The notes under the pieces: generated by a model
Database searches by the model: none
Told to the model about the DNA's origin: nothing
What the model saw: only the letters and a program-made list of their open reading frames with translations
Made by a program: the position numbers and the translations under genes
Shown here: positions 8,117 to 17,731 of the stretch, in pieces
How the letters are laid out: the number at the start of each line of letters is the position of its first letter
Numbering within the stretch: position 1 is the stretch's first letter
Source: an uncultured Porphyromonadaceae bacterium
GTDB lineage: Bacteria > Bacteroidota > Bacteroidia > Bacteroidales > Muribaculaceae
Reading direction: 5' to 3'
DNA length: 60,039 nucleotides
Assembly: GCA_947176295.1 (NCBI GenBank)
Contig: CAMWQB010000004.1
Coordinates: forward strand, 1 to 60,039

Positions 8117-8685
8117 GTGAAGGTGAAGGCTTCCTGCTTGCGCTGGACCTTGATGGAACATACGTCCGGGGCAATACGTTGCATATCTACATCCGCTGCG
8201 GGCTGCGCGACATGTGGCGCCGCCGCCGCATAGTGCCTCTGGCAAAGTGTATGCTGCTGCTTGCCGCCAGAAAGCTACATCTTGTGAGCCATCGGAAGAT
8301 GAAATTCGACATCTTCGGCCTTATCGAGCCGACAAAGGAATTGCAGGAGGACTTTGAGGAACGGGTGTGGAAAAGGGAGAGCCCCGAGATTCTTGAGCTC
8401 GTTACGGAATATCACGACAAGGGATACTGCGTGCTACTTGCCACGGCCGCACCGGCACAATACGTGCCTCTGATCTGGGGGGCGGACTATGTGGCTACGG
8501 ATATGGACGAGAGGACGAATCCCGGCCGCGTGGAATGCCGGGGAGAGGAGAAGCTGAGGCGCGTGGAGGAATATGCCTCGGCCCGGGGGCTGAGGCTGAA
8601 GGCTGCTATAACGGACGATGCCAAGGACGATGCGCCGCTGCTCGGGGCCGCCGAGGAGCGAATTTTAGTTAAATATCATTCGTAA
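8113..8685 (+). CDS. HAD-family phosphatase
   Basis: A 190-aa HAD protein with motif I LDLDGT at residues about 11-16, with both aspartates present, LLATAAPAQ as motif II and ITDDAKDDAPLL as motif IV. The small cap region and length resemble phosphoserine-phosphatase-like subclass IB members. ATGA overlap with the phosphoribosyltransferase gene indicates a two-gene operon, possibly nucleotide or sugar-phosphate turnover. It is divergent from the inositol-lipid operon. Confidence 0.75.
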   Translation: MSEGEGFLLALDLDGTYVRGNTLHIYIRCGLRDMWRRRRIVPLAKCMLLLAARKLHLVSHRKMKFDIFGLIEPTKELQEDFEERVWKRESPEILELVTEYHDKGYCVLLATAAPAQYVPLIWGADYVATDMDERTNPGRVECRGEEKLRRVEEYASARGLRLKAAITDDAKDDAPLLGAAEERILVKYHS

Positions 8686-8742
8686 AACTTAAATATATTT
8701 TAAGAGCGAGACCGGATGCACTTTTGTGCGTGCATTTTTCGT

Positions 8743-8750
8743 TATCTTTG
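8743..8750 (+). promoter_or_regulatory. -7 box before large secreted protein gene
   Basis: TATCTTTG, a perfect -7 box, 51 bases before the ATG at 8802. A TTTG at 8723-8726 lies only 16 bases upstream, short for a -33 element. Confidence 0.5.
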
Positions 8751-8801
8751 TAATTCTCAATTAGCAACACATCAATCAATCCATAATACACATCTTACAC
8801 A

Positions 8802-11800
8802 ATGGGAAAATTTCTACCACTCAGCATTGGCTTAATGATGCTCTCCGGAGCGGCAGCATGGTCGGCAGCCCCCGGGCAGGAGGCCGTCGGGCGCTACCTT
8901 CAGGAGCGGAAAGCACCTTTGGCCATGATGCAGAAGGCCAAGGCCGGGTCGCCGCTTACGCTCGGCAACGACAAATCCTCCACAGTCCGGAAGGCCGTCG
9001 GGGCCAGACCGGTCTACAGCCATACGGGGCTCGACGAGCTGGGCTATCTTGATGGCCCTGACGGGACCACATGGTTTTTCACGGCCAAATACGACTACGA
9101 GGAAGTGGTGTATGAATACTACACGGAGCGCCTCCTCCAAGGCTTCGAAATCACGGTCTACGACAGCACCCACAAGCTCGTGGGCACGGTGAAGGACAAA
9201 ATCGAGCTCGGCGAAGGCGACACGCGCGTGGCGTCGATAGGCTTCGACGCGATGGTGTCGAAGTCGTTCTTCAACAACGACGACCGCTACGAGCTGATAG
9301 TGAACGTGGCGATGAACAGGCCCGACTACAGCGTGCGCTGTTTCTCGCAGATCTATTCTATCGGTGCCCCTGCCGGGGAGGATGGAGACACGCCCGTGGT
9401 AACGACGATGCCCGGCTATGTGTGCGCGAGCGTCAACACGGCAAACCGCTCGTGGGAGGAAAACTTCTATATCGGTGTCATCACCGAGACGGGCTATGAC
9501 GACACGCTCATCGACAACCTGAGCGAATATGCAGCTTCGAACAAGAACGTGATCACCGTCTACAAGAAGGCGGGCTGGAGCGCAAACGGCCCTGTGGAAA
9601 TCGGGCGCTTCGAGGTGTCGGGAGCCAATCTTCCGGGCGACCAGATGGCTGTGCCTTTCTTCATGGCCGACGTGCGCGACGGCAAGCCTGTGTTCGTGTT
9701 CCAGCACTATGAGAAGTGGTTCTTCAAGAATGCCATCGGCCCGGGGCTGGGACTTCCGGATGAAAACGAAGAGGACGGCATGCCTTTCCTCGACAATAAT
9801 CTGGTGGTAGAGATCTACACTTATCCCGGCTCCGGCAACTCGCTGGTGGAAGAGAAAATCGTGAAGATTCCCGCCGACCAGTCGACGGACAATCCCGACG
9901 TGATGTTCCGCTACTATTCCGTGGGCCATCTTCTCTACGCCGGGGATATGGACGCTGAGGGGAACACTAATGTGTGCATCCAGCAGTATCTCCGCAGCAA
10001 CGACGACATGTACCTGACGTCGTTCGTGCGCTACGACGCTGCGGGGTCGAAAATCCGGGACCTTGCCACGGACACGGAGTACTACACCCTTATGAGCGAC
10101 ATCCGCGGCTTCGAGAGCCAGCTGATGTATGCCAAGTCGGACGACGCGGGCGCCTTCACTTTCCACTTCGTGGACGTTCCTTCCGGAATGGAAATCACGG
10201 AGATTCCGGCAGCCTTTCAGAACTACCAGCTCCGCGCGAATGTCGACCGCTACCCTGTGGGCGAGAGCTACGAATATGCTTTCCAGACAGCTCAGAGCCA
10301 TTACGACGAGGAGAACAATGTGCTGGAGCACATCGTATGGGTCAATGCCGACGGCGACTACAGCCACACGGACGTGCTGAATCTCGGCAACGACATCAAC
10401 ATGGCGCAGGTTTACATCACCTGCGAGGCACTCTCGCCCTACGTGTTCAACACGGATGAGGCCCGCGAATATATGTGGCTTGTGAAGCGCACCAAGCCGG
10501 GGAGTGGGGCCTCGTCGAGCGCGGCGGATACGTGGCTCTACATTCTATCGTCGGACGGCTCGAAGCTCTTCGAGGTCGGGCCGGACAGCGAGAAGGGCGA
10601 AATCCGCGGAGTGTCGCTGGTGTCGCCCCGCTCCAACGGGCTGCTGTGGATCACATACTCGCAGGATGAGACTCGCCAGTGGAGCGAAGACCTCTATTCG
10701 CTGCCTATGGGAATGTTTGCCCGCGGCGGCGAAGGCACGGTGGAGAATCCTTACCTCATCAGCACAGCCGGCGACTTCGAGCAGATGCGCCTCTTCCCGG
10801 ACAAGCACTTCGCCCTTGCTGCAGACATCGTTGCGGACGGCACAGAATTCAGCTCCATCAAGAGCGCCTTCACGGGGAGCCTGGACGGCCGCGGCCATAA
10901 GATTACGGGTCTGACCGTAACGGGCAACGGCATCTTCGCGGAGCTGCAGACGGATGCCGTCGTGAAGGACATAACCTTCGTGGGGTCGCGCCTTCTCAAT
11001 CCTTCGGGGACATCGGTAGCCTTCGTTGCAGCAAGAGCATCGGGCGCCACCATCTCAGGAGTACACATCGCCGGGCTGAGCGTGGAGGCTGCCGAGAGCG
11101 ATTTTGTCTTCGGCGCCATCGCGGGCACGGCAGCTCTGGGCACCACGATAGAACACTGCTCGCTATCGTCGTCGACCCTTGTGCTTCCTGAGGCGGAGGG
11201 CGTGGGCGGCATCGCAGGCAACCTCCGCACCGGGGCCACAATCGAAGGGTGCTCGGTGAAGGCACGCATCACCGCCGGGGCCGAACTCGGCGGCATTGCG
11301 GGGAGCATCTACAGCGACAACAACATCTCGGACTGCCACGTGGATGCCGACCTTACGGCCGGTTCGGTCGTGGGCGGCATCGTGGGCTACAACGATGGCT
11401 CGCCCGTGATGCGCTGCTATGTGGAAGGCTCGATCAAAGCCACGGGCCAGCTGCGGGCGATGTACTACGACAACGGCCCCTGTGCCGGCGGTGTTGTGGG
11501 CACGCTCGAGAATGCCTTCGTATCGTCGGAAAGCGGCGAATCGTCGATGCAGAAAGAGCCTATCATCGCCAACAATTTCGTGCGCCTCACGAGCCTCGAG
11601 GGCTACACTCCGGCTCTGGCGCCCTCTCATTCCGAGCAGCAGAAGACGCTGCACCGCATCGTGGGCCGCTCGCAGGTGAACGAGGCTCCTGAAATCATCG
11701 ACTATACTTCCGACTACAAGCCGGTCTACGGAGAACCGCTCCCTGCGGAGCCGCGTCTGAAGTCGAACTTCGTTATCTCGGGCCTCGACCCCGTGCAATC

Positions 11801-12452
11801 CGACATCGAGGCGCTCCACACCACCACCGAGGGCGAAAGCGTGGATGCCGACCGACTTTCGGCCGAATGGTTTGCCGAGAAGCTCGGGCTGGAATATGCC
11901 GATGGCAAACTGTGGAACGAACTGGCCGACTACGACCCTGCGCTCAAGCATGAGACGGGCAACTTCTGCACTCCGGCGGAACTCACCGTGGAGGAAGGCT
12001 CGCTCTTCGACGTGCACGTGGTATTCGTGGACCGCGAGAATCTGGGCATCGCCGAGATTATGGACCGCTTCAGCTACTCGGCCACGGACGAGAGCATCGC
12101 TGAAATGACGGGCGACGCAACGCTGACCAAGGGGCGCCTGGCCGTGCAGTTCGAGGCTCTGAAGGCGGGCACGACCGTGCTCGATATCTGCGGGGCCAAG
12201 TGCACGGTAAAGGTAGTGGAAGCGACTTCGGGCATAGGCTCCGTGGCTTCTCCGGCTCAAGAGCTGAAGCTTGTGTATGACGGCGCTGCCGTGAGCGCTG
12301 CCGAGGCCGACATCGCGATATACAACCTCGCGGGCACGCGCGTGGCCGGCGGCCGTAACAGAGTGAGCACGCTCACTCTGGCAACGGGTGTCTACATCGC
12401 CACGGCATCGGACGGCGTGGGCTCTGCTTCGCTCAAGTTCGTTGTAAGGTAA
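8802..12452 (+). CDS. large secreted protein with GLUG-like repeats and C-terminal tail
   Basis: A 1216-aa exported protein. The N-terminus MGKFLPLSIGLMMLSGAAAWSA is a signal peptide. The first 600 residues are a unique, beta-rich, acidic region. Around residues 640-900 are repeated glycine-rich units such as GGIAGNLRTGATIEGC and GGIAGSIYSDNNISDC, resembling GLUG repeats of adhesins. The last 75 residues (IYNLAGTRV ... LATGVYIATA ... SLKFVVR) resemble a Bacteroidetes C-terminal sorting or anchoring domain. No catalytic motif is recognised. It is a monocistronic unit with its own promoter. Confidence 0.75.
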   Translation: MGKFLPLSIGLMMLSGAAAWSAAPGQEAVGRYLQERKAPLAMMQKAKAGSPLTLGNDKSSTVRKAVGARPVYSHTGLDELGYLDGPDGTTWFFTAKYDYEEVVYEYYTERLLQGFEITVYDSTHKLVGTVKDKIELGEGDTRVASIGFDAMVSKSFFNNDDRYELIVNVAMNRPDYSVRCFSQIYSIGAPAGEDGDTPVVTTMPGYVCASVNTANRSWEENFYIGVITETGYDDTLIDNLSEYAASNKNVITVYKKAGWSANGPVEIGRFEVSGANLPGDQMAVPFFMADVRDGKPVFVFQHYEKWFFKNAIGPGLGLPDENEEDGMPFLDNNLVVEIYTYPGSGNSLVEEKIVKIPADQSTDNPDVMFRYYSVGHLLYAGDMDAEGNTNVCIQQYLRSNDDMYLTSFVRYDAAGSKIRDLATDTEYYTLMSDIRGFESQLMYAKSDDAGAFTFHFVDVPSGMEITEIPAAFQNYQLRANVDRYPVGESYEYAFQTAQSHYDEENNVLEHIVWVNADGDYSHTDVLNLGNDINMAQVYITCEALSPYVFNTDEAREYMWLVKRTKPGSGASSSAADTWLYILSSDGSKLFEVGPDSEKGEIRGVSLVSPRSNGLLWITYSQDETRQWSEDLYSLPMGMFARGGEGTVENPYLISTAGDFEQMRLFPDKHFALAADIVADGTEFSSIKSAFTGSLDGRGHKITGLTVTGNGIFAELQTDAVVKDITFVGSRLLNPSGTSVAFVAARASGATISGVHIAGLSVEAAESDFVFGAIAGTAALGTTIEHCSLSSSTLVLPEAEGVGGIAGNLRTGATIEGCSVKARITAGAELGGIAGSIYSDNNISDCHVDADLTAGSVVGGIVGYNDGSPVMRCYVEGSIKATGQLRAMYYDNGPCAGGVVGTLENAFVSSESGESSMQKEPIIANNFVRLTSLEGYTPALAPSHSEQQKTLHRIVGRSQVNEAPEIIDYTSDYKPVYGEPLPAEPRLKSNFVISGLDPVQSDIEALHTTTEGESVDADRLSAEWFAEKLGLEYADGKLWNELADYDPALKHETGNFCTPAELTVEEGSLFDVHVVFVDRENLGIAEIMDRFSYSATDESIAEMTGDATLTKGRLAVQFEALKAGTTVLDICGAKCTVKVVEATSGIGSVASPAQELKLVYDGAAVSAAEADIAIYNLAGTRVAGGRNRVSTLTLATGVYIATASDGVGSASLKFVVR

Positions 12453-12468
12453 TAGAGTATTCGTGAAT

Positions 12469-13128
12469 ATGAACGCATTTGAATTTCTGGAGGGGCTTGC
12501 GGCGAACAACAACCGCGAGTGGTTTGCGGCTCACAGGGGTGAATATGAGGCCGTGCGCGAATGGTGGATTGCCGGCATACAGCGGGTGATCGATGCTATG
12601 GCGGCGGACTATGAGCCTTCGTTTGCTGGGCTGCACGCCCGCGACTGCATCTACCGCATAAACCGCAATCTCCGCTTTTCGCAGGACAAAACTCCCTATA
12701 AGACCCACCTGGCTGCACTGATATCGCCGCACGGGCGCCGCTACGAGAAGGCGTGCTACTATATCCATCTCGGGCTGGACGACAACGGGCTCTACGCGGG
12801 GGTGTGGTGCCCCGACAGCGCGATGTTGCGCAAGCTCCGCAATGCCATCGTGGACAATATCGAGGAGTTTGAGGAAATTCTGGAGAACCCCAATCTGGAG
12901 AAGGACTTCCCCGGGTGGTGCGGGCGGTCGCTCAAGACTATACCTCAAGGCTGGCCGAAAGACCACCCTCAGGCTCACTTGCTGCGCCTGCAGGAGTATG
13001 GAAAGTATCATCGCGTGGACCGCAGCTTCTATGATCAGCCCGACTGGCCCGAGAGGGCGGCGGCCATTCTGAAACCCACGAAGGCCTTCAACGATTTCCT
13101 CAACTATTCCATCGACGAGGAATTGTAA
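12469..13128 (+). CDS. DUF2461 family protein
   Basis: A 219-aa cytoplasmic protein of the DUF2461 (TIGR02453) type. The start FEFLEGLAANNNREWFAAHR and the block YRINRNLRFSQDKTPYKTH are the conserved family features; KTIPQGWPKDHP lies in the C-terminal half. Function is unknown. ATG 12469 and GTG 12463 are both possible starts in the same frame. It lies 16 bases after the secreted protein gene and is closed by a strong terminator. Confidence 0.8.
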   Translation: MNAFEFLEGLAANNNREWFAAHRGEYEAVREWWIAGIQRVIDAMAADYEPSFAGLHARDCIYRINRNLRFSQDKTPYKTHLAALISPHGRRYEKACYYIHLGLDDNGLYAGVWCPDSAMLRKLRNAIVDNIEEFEEILENPNLEKDFPGWCGRSLKTIPQGWPKDHPQAHLLRLQEYGKYHRVDRSFYDQPDWPERAAAILKPTKAFNDFLNYSIDEEL

Positions 13129-13145
13129 GACGAGGAGATATGAAC

Positions 13146-13194
13146 AATCCCCGCCCGGGCCGGATTACGGACTTCGGGCGGGGATTCTTTTTTT
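13146..13194 (+). terminator. rho-independent terminator
   Basis: AATCCCCGCCCG (13146-13157) pairs perfectly with CGGGCGGGGATT (13175-13186), a 12-bp stem, followed by CTTTTTTT. It ends the plus-strand unit 8802-13128. Confidence 0.9.
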
Positions 13195-13207
13195 GAAGCG
13201 CTATATG

Positions 13208-14404
13208 CTAATTTTTGGATGAAATATACTTATCGGTCATCAGGGCGAGGGCGCCGTCGGTGGTAACGTTGCAAGCGGTGCCGAAGCCGTCCTGGACGGT
13301 GTAGATGGCCGTCATTATTCCGAAGAATTCGGCTATGGCTTCGGGCGATTGACTGACGAGCACGATGCTGCCGACGATGGTGATACACGACATATTGAGG
13401 CCTCCGGGGACGCCGGGGGAGCCGATGGCTATGACGCAGGCCAGGAGGGCGAAGAGCATCATATCCGTCAGGGCCGGGAGGGCTCCGAACAAGATGTAGT
13501 ATACCGACGTAACGAGGGCCATCTCGGCGATTACGGAGCCGCATAGATGGAGGTTGGAAAAGAGCGGGAGGGCGAAGTCGGCGGTGTCTTTCTTGACCAC
13601 CGGGCTCTCGGCTATGCACTCGAGGGCGAAGGGGAGCGTGGCTGCGGACGACATCGTGCCCAAGGCTGTGAAATATGCTTTGGGATAGTATTTTGCCACG
13701 AGCCAGCCATTGCGGCGGGAGTAGACTGAGGCCGCAACATACATGATGACCATCCACACTATCTGGCACAGGACAATCAGGAGCAATACGAACAAGAAGG
13801 ATTTCATCTGCCCCAGCTGTCCCTTGTAGGCAATCAGGGCGAAGTTTGCGCCTATGAAGAAGGGCAATACAGGCAAGAGAACCTTTTTGACAATTGTGAG
13901 CACCATGGTCTGGAATTTGTCGAGGAAGGTTTCCAGAGAGGTGAATTTTGTCCACACCACGCCGAGGCCCACGAGCAGGGCGAGCAGGAGGGTGGACATG
14001 GTGTCGATGGTCGGGAAATTCAAGGTGATGAGCATCTTTTCCGGCAAAGCCCGCATGGCCTCGGATGAGGTGCCCATATGGAGGAAGGGCACTATCGTGC
14101 GGCTGCTGAATATCGAGAGAAACGCGGCGCCTAAGGAGGATAAATATGCCAGCACGAGGGTGAAACCCAAGAGGGAGCCCACATTTCCGGAGAAACGCGT
14201 AATGGACGGGGCGACACAGCCGAAGATAATCAGCGGCACCATGAAAAGGATGAGCTGGCTGGTGATGTGCTTTATAATCATAAGCACTTGCAAGGAGGCC
14301 TCCAAGGGTGTGGCCCGGAGGCATGTGATGGCCAGCCCGAGCAGGGATCCTATGAGGATGGCAATTATTAGGGTGAAGGCCGTGCTGCGCAGGAATTGTT
14401 TCAT
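13208..14404 (-). CDS. dicarboxylate/amino acid:cation symporter (DAACS family)
   Basis: A 398-aa inner-membrane carrier related to GltP/DctA and human EAATs, coupling uptake of a dicarboxylate or acidic amino acid to protons or sodium. The serine-rich re-entrant loop is degenerate, ALGTMSSAATLP near residue 248; the second re-entrant loop contains GSPGVPGG near residue 330, and the substrate/ion site has NVTTDG close to the C-terminus. About eight hydrophobic segments are visible. It is monocistronic on the minus strand between two hairpins. Serine is a possible substrate, but specificity cannot be read from sequence. Confidence 0.85.
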   Translation of the reverse strand: MKQFLRSTAFTLIIAILIGSLLGLAITCLRATPLEASLQVLMIIKHITSQLILFMVPLIIFGCVAPSITRFSGNVGSLLGFTLVLAYLSSLGAAFLSIFSSRTIVPFLHMGTSSEAMRALPEKMLITLNFPTIDTMSTLLLALLVGLGVVWTKFTSLETFLDKFQTMVLTIVKKVLLPVLPFFIGANFALIAYKGQLGQMKSFLFVLLLIVLCQIVWMVIMYVAASVYSRRNGWLVAKYYPKAYFTALGTMSSAATLPFALECIAESPVVKKDTADFALPLFSNLHLCGSVIAEMALVTSVYYILFGALPALTDMMLFALLACVIAIGSPGVPGGLNMSCITIVGSIVLVSQSPEAIAEFFGIMTAIYTVQDGFGTACNVTTDGALALMTDKYISSKN

Positions 14405-14446
14405 AAGGCAATTATTTCATTGATTTTCGAGGATGGCTCTTTACAG

Positions 14447-14480
14447 AATTCCCCGCCCGGAGCGGGCCGGACGGGGAATT
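14447..14480 (-). terminator. hairpin after GH13 gene
   Basis: AATTCCCCG-c-CCGG pairs with CCGG-a-CGGGGAATT around a 6-base loop. It lies 42 bases after the stop of the secreted amylase gene and before the symporter start. The T-run after the stem is short on this strand, so termination strength is uncertain. Confidence 0.5.
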
Positions 14481-14521
14481 GCGGAGTGTATTTTTATGGG
14501 CACTAAATATATGCCCGAGAA

Positions 14522-16642
14522 TCAGCGGATGTAGATCTTGGAGGCGGTGGCGCCCTGACGGCGGATGTAGATGCCGGGGGCGGAAGGCTCGTCTACGCGA
14601 ACGCCCTGGAGATTGTAATATTCCACGGGGCCGTCGGCTTCTTCGATTTCAACCGCATCGATGCCGGAGACGTTGCGGACGCCGACGGTGCGGGCTTGCC
14701 AGTCGATGACAATCGTGTACTTCGTGCCGGCCGTGCCTCCTGAGAGGGTGTAGGCCTTGGGGTCGCTGAGTTTCTCGAAGGGTGCGGTGCCTCCGAGGGT
14801 GATGGCTTTGTCGCTGCCGCTGGCGCCATAGCGCACGCCTGCACCGTTGAAGGCTGACCAGTTGCCGGCAGTGCCGAGGGCTGAGGCGAAGCTAAAGGCT
14901 CCCTGAATGGTTACGTCGGCAGTGAAGGTTGCGCCGTCTTCGTTCATCTTCACACCGGAGGCGGGGTCCCAGGAGTTGCCGTTGACCTGGCCGATGATGT
15001 AGAAGTTTGCAGGCATGTCGGAGGGACGGGCTGCGGGGTCGAGCTTGAGGAAGGACACGTAGCCGGCCTTTGAAGTCTTTCCGTCGTCGTAGAGGGCCGT
15101 CCAGTTGATGTCAACGGACTGGCCGAATGGCGTGTTGGCGCCGATGGTTATAGTGGTCTTTCCGGGATTAATATCGATAGTCTTATTCTCGAATTTGAGA
15201 GTTGCTTTGGGAGAGTTGATGAGTTCGACTTCGACATCGAGCGTCTCGCCGCGGAACTGTCCGCCTTCGGGCGAGAATAGTACCGAGGGGGCGTTGTTCT
15301 GGGCGCCGGCCATGATGACTGCGATGCCGGAAGTGCCGGTGGTGCCGGAAATGGTGGTGGGAGTAACGGTGAACTGGCGGCCTGAAACGAGGTCGGTATA
15401 CGTTCCGGCGGGGCAGTAGCCCCCACCGTTTGCGACGCTCACGGCCTGCGAGCCACCCTTGCCTACGACGATTACGGCGCCGCCATCCTTGCGGGTGATG
15501 GACGCAACACCGTTAGCGCCGGTGTAGTAGTCGTCCTTGCCGACCATTGCGTTGCGGAACTTGTTGACGGCTGCAATCTCGGGGGCTGTGAAATGCGTGG
15601 AGCCTTTCGTGCTCATCTTGATAGCGCTGTAGCCCGTCTGCGGGGGACGCGAAAGATAGAGGGAAGTAGCCTTGGCGCGGCTTGCTACGATGGCCCATGC
15701 TCGGTCGATCTGAGCCTGTTCCACAAACTTAGTAGCTCCGCCTTCGTTGGCGTAGGTGTCGTGGCTTTCGCCCCAGTAGACAACTTTGTTTTCGGGAATC
15801 ACGGAGGTAGCCCATCCGGCTTTCGAGGAGGGTACGCTGCCTCCCTTCACGGAGTTGAGCACGGTGGTGCAATATTTGTTGTCAGTAACGCTCATGTGAG
15901 TGGTATATTCTTGCATGAGTGCGTTAGCCTTGGAGCCGCCGGGTGTGTCGAGAATCTCGCCATAGTGATAGATATCGGGGGCGGCGGCTATGACGGCCGA
16001 CCAGAATCCGCAGTTTTCGGAAGGCAGGCCGATGTGCTTGGCGGCATCCCAGCGGATGCCGTCGATGCCCTGAGCAACGAGGTCCTTGACAAATGCGACA
16101 GCACGCTCCTGCACCTCTGCGCTTTCGGAGTTCACGTCGGGATAGTCGCCGAGGCGATGCTGAATAATGGACGTGCGGTTGTTGTAGTTTACCTTGGCGG
16201 TGGTTGCGCGCAGGCGGTCGTTGGTGTTCCACCAGCTGTTGCGGTTGGAAGTTTTGCCGTTGATGTGGTTTGCTACGACGTCGACAATCACCTTTATGCC
16301 GTATTTATGGGCTTCGTCGCAAAGATTTTTGAGATCGGACTTGGATGAGGCAGTTCCGGAGCTGCGGAATGCGAAGTCGTAGGGGAGATAGGCATAATAC
16401 CATTCGGCGCCGGCCGAAGCATTGCCCTGCACGGGCGAAAGCTGTATGGCAGTGAAGCCGGCTTCAGCGATTTCGGGCAGCATTTCCCGGGCTTGTTTTG
16501 CGCTCCAGCAGAAGAGGTGGAGGATGTTGCCATCCTGGATATTTGCGGGCAGACCATAGTCGGAGGGAGATTGAGCTCCTGCTATCCCGCTCATCATCAA
16601 CCCGAAAAGCAAAGCCATCGGGCGTAAGAACCGTTTAAGCAT
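14522..16642 (-). CDS. secreted GH13 alpha-amylase family protein with C-terminal sorting tail
   Basis: A 706-aa exported glycoside hydrolase. It has a signal peptide (MLKRFLRPMALLFGLMMSGI, cleaved near AQS), then a GH13 catalytic barrel: DVVANH (region I), GIRWDAAKH (nucleophile Asp), GEIL (acid/base Glu) and ESHD (transition-state Asp). After the barrel comes a region with PNFYIIGQVNG resembling the beta-sandwich starch-binding modules of Bacteroidales amylases. The last 45 residues contain VEYYNLQGVRV and PGIYIRRQG, a tail shared with the 21448-24459 protein. It probably degrades alpha-glucan outside the inner membrane. A -7 box lies about 60 bases upstream. Confidence 0.9.
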   Translation of the reverse strand: MLKRFLRPMALLFGLMMSGIAGAQSPSDYGLPANIQDGNILHLFCWSAKQAREMLPEIAEAGFTAIQLSPVQGNASAGAEWYYAYLPYDFAFRSSGTASSKSDLKNLCDEAHKYGIKVIVDVVANHINGKTSNRNSWWNTNDRLRATTAKVNYNNRTSIIQHRLGDYPDVNSESAEVQERAVAFVKDLVAQGIDGIRWDAAKHIGLPSENCGFWSAVIAAAPDIYHYGEILDTPGGSKANALMQEYTTHMSVTDNKYCTTVLNSVKGGSVPSSKAGWATSVIPENKVVYWGESHDTYANEGGATKFVEQAQIDRAWAIVASRAKATSLYLSRPPQTGYSAIKMSTKGSTHFTAPEIAAVNKFRNAMVGKDDYYTGANGVASITRKDGGAVIVVGKGGSQAVSVANGGGYCPAGTYTDLVSGRQFTVTPTTISGTTGTSGIAVIMAGAQNNAPSVLFSPEGGQFRGETLDVEVELINSPKATLKFENKTIDINPGKTTITIGANTPFGQSVDINWTALYDDGKTSKAGYVSFLKLDPAARPSDMPANFYIIGQVNGNSWDPASGVKMNEDGATFTADVTIQGAFSFASALGTAGNWSAFNGAGVRYGASGSDKAITLGGTAPFEKLSDPKAYTLSGGTAGTKYTIVIDWQARTVGVRNVSGIDAVEIEEADGPVEYYNLQGVRVDEPSAPGIYIRRQGATASKIYIR

Positions 16643-16700
16643 GATATAGATAAGTATTGATATGGGTTTATTATTCGATTATATGCAAATTTCAGCGCTA

Positions 16701-16708
16701 CAAATATA
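16701..16708 (-). promoter_or_regulatory. -7 box of GH13 gene
   Basis: TATATTTG on the minus strand, a perfect -7 element 58 bases before the ATG at 16642. The -33 element is unclear. Confidence 0.5.
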
Positions 16709-16875
16709 CTCAAAAATCCCCAAATCAAGAAATAAGCCGGTCAAAAAAATTACTTGGCAGGGAATTGGGAATCGGGAGGAATTGGGGTGCAAAGTTTAAA
16801 TTGTATTTTCGGTCATTACACAAAAAGAATCGAAACCCCATTAATCTATAAACCTTCACTGTCCCAGTCGAAATA

Positions 16876-17319
16876 TTAGAAGATTGATTTTATTAAATAC
16901 CATGGAACTAAAAGCAGTTCAATTAGGCAACCAGAACTACGCATATTAGCAGGATTTATAGAAGATCTTCGTCCTCTATTACAACAGTTTTGACATATTT
17001 GGAAATGATAATCAGAGTCTAAACCAGACGTAAACCTTCCGGGGGCACCAATAATAGGATTCCCACACATCGGACATCGTCCGTTATTCAATAGTCCTAC
17101 TGATTTTAGATATTCTACTTCCTTAGGGTCTTCAACAGTAACTAAAAAATGTTTAGGATAATTTGGATCTGCTTTATATAATGCCTTATTAGATTCCCAT
17201 CGACCAAGCTTCTCATTAAAATCTTTAGTCCTGAAACCTGCTTTATTTAGGGCATCTGCCATGGCTTCATTCCATTCATGCCATGTCATAGCTTTAACTT
17301 GTCCTGACGTATATTTCAT
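16876..17319 (-). CDS. hypothetical protein with two CxxC zinc-ribbon pairs
   Basis: A 147-aa protein I do not recognise. Residues about 82-110 hold GRCPMCGNPIIG and FQICQNCC, two CxxC pairs that could bind one zinc ion. The C-terminus is hydrophobic (LIELLLVPWYLI). The gene is AT-rich compared with its neighbours. It begins 9 bases after the end of the preceding, frameshifted gene, so it is the last member of a three-gene minus-strand unit in the accessory island. Confidence 0.6.
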   Translation of the reverse strand: MKYTSGQVKAMTWHEWNEAMADALNKAGFRTKDFNEKLGRWESNKALYKADPNYPKHFLVTVEDPKEVEYLKSVGLLNNGRCPMCGNPIIGAPGRFTSGLDSDYHFQICQNCCNRGRRSSINPANMRSSGCLIELLLVPWYLIKSIF

Positions 17320-17328
17320 AGCAAAAAC

Positions 17329-17729
17329 TTATTTTAATTTTCTTAGTATTTCTATAGGCACCCCCTGTTCAAACTCGTAGAAATATTTTCCTTTATCAAG
17401 TATGTTATTTACTACAAATTGAACTTTGGGGTGTTCTTCGCAAAGCGAAATAATTTGTCGACGGTAATGCGCATGGCACTACCTATCGTCTCTTTTTGTG
17501 TCTTGAATATTCCTATAGGTATAGTAATTGATAGCGAAGGATTCTGCATGTATGGATTGCTTTCTATTCTATCAAGAATTGAAACTCGAGCCATATATGC
17601 AAGCATGTAATACCCTTCTTTATTATCGTTTATGGAGAAAAAATCAGTACCTTTCATTTCTAACTCGGATAGCACTTTTAACATTTTACCCATAGCTATA
17701 GCTACCCTATTTAAATCTTGCGCTCCCAT
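17329..17729 (-). pseudogene. small hypothetical gene with single-base frameshift
   Basis: From the ATG at 17729 one frame encodes 105 aa and stops at 17412. Near 17465 a second frame takes over with a more protein-like sequence, RQIISLCEEHPKVQFV... ending EILRKLK at the stop at 17329-17331. Joining needs one extra base near 17465 and gives about 133 aa. The joined end leaves 9 bases before the next ATG, matching tight operon spacing. No family is recognised. A sequencing indel or real decay are both possible. Confidence 0.6.
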
Positions 17730-17731
17730 AT

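Noticed and set aside
8832-10367. 511-aa antisense frame over the large secreted protein
   Set aside because: Same cause as above; composition is His/Arg/Val-rich and no motifs are seen.
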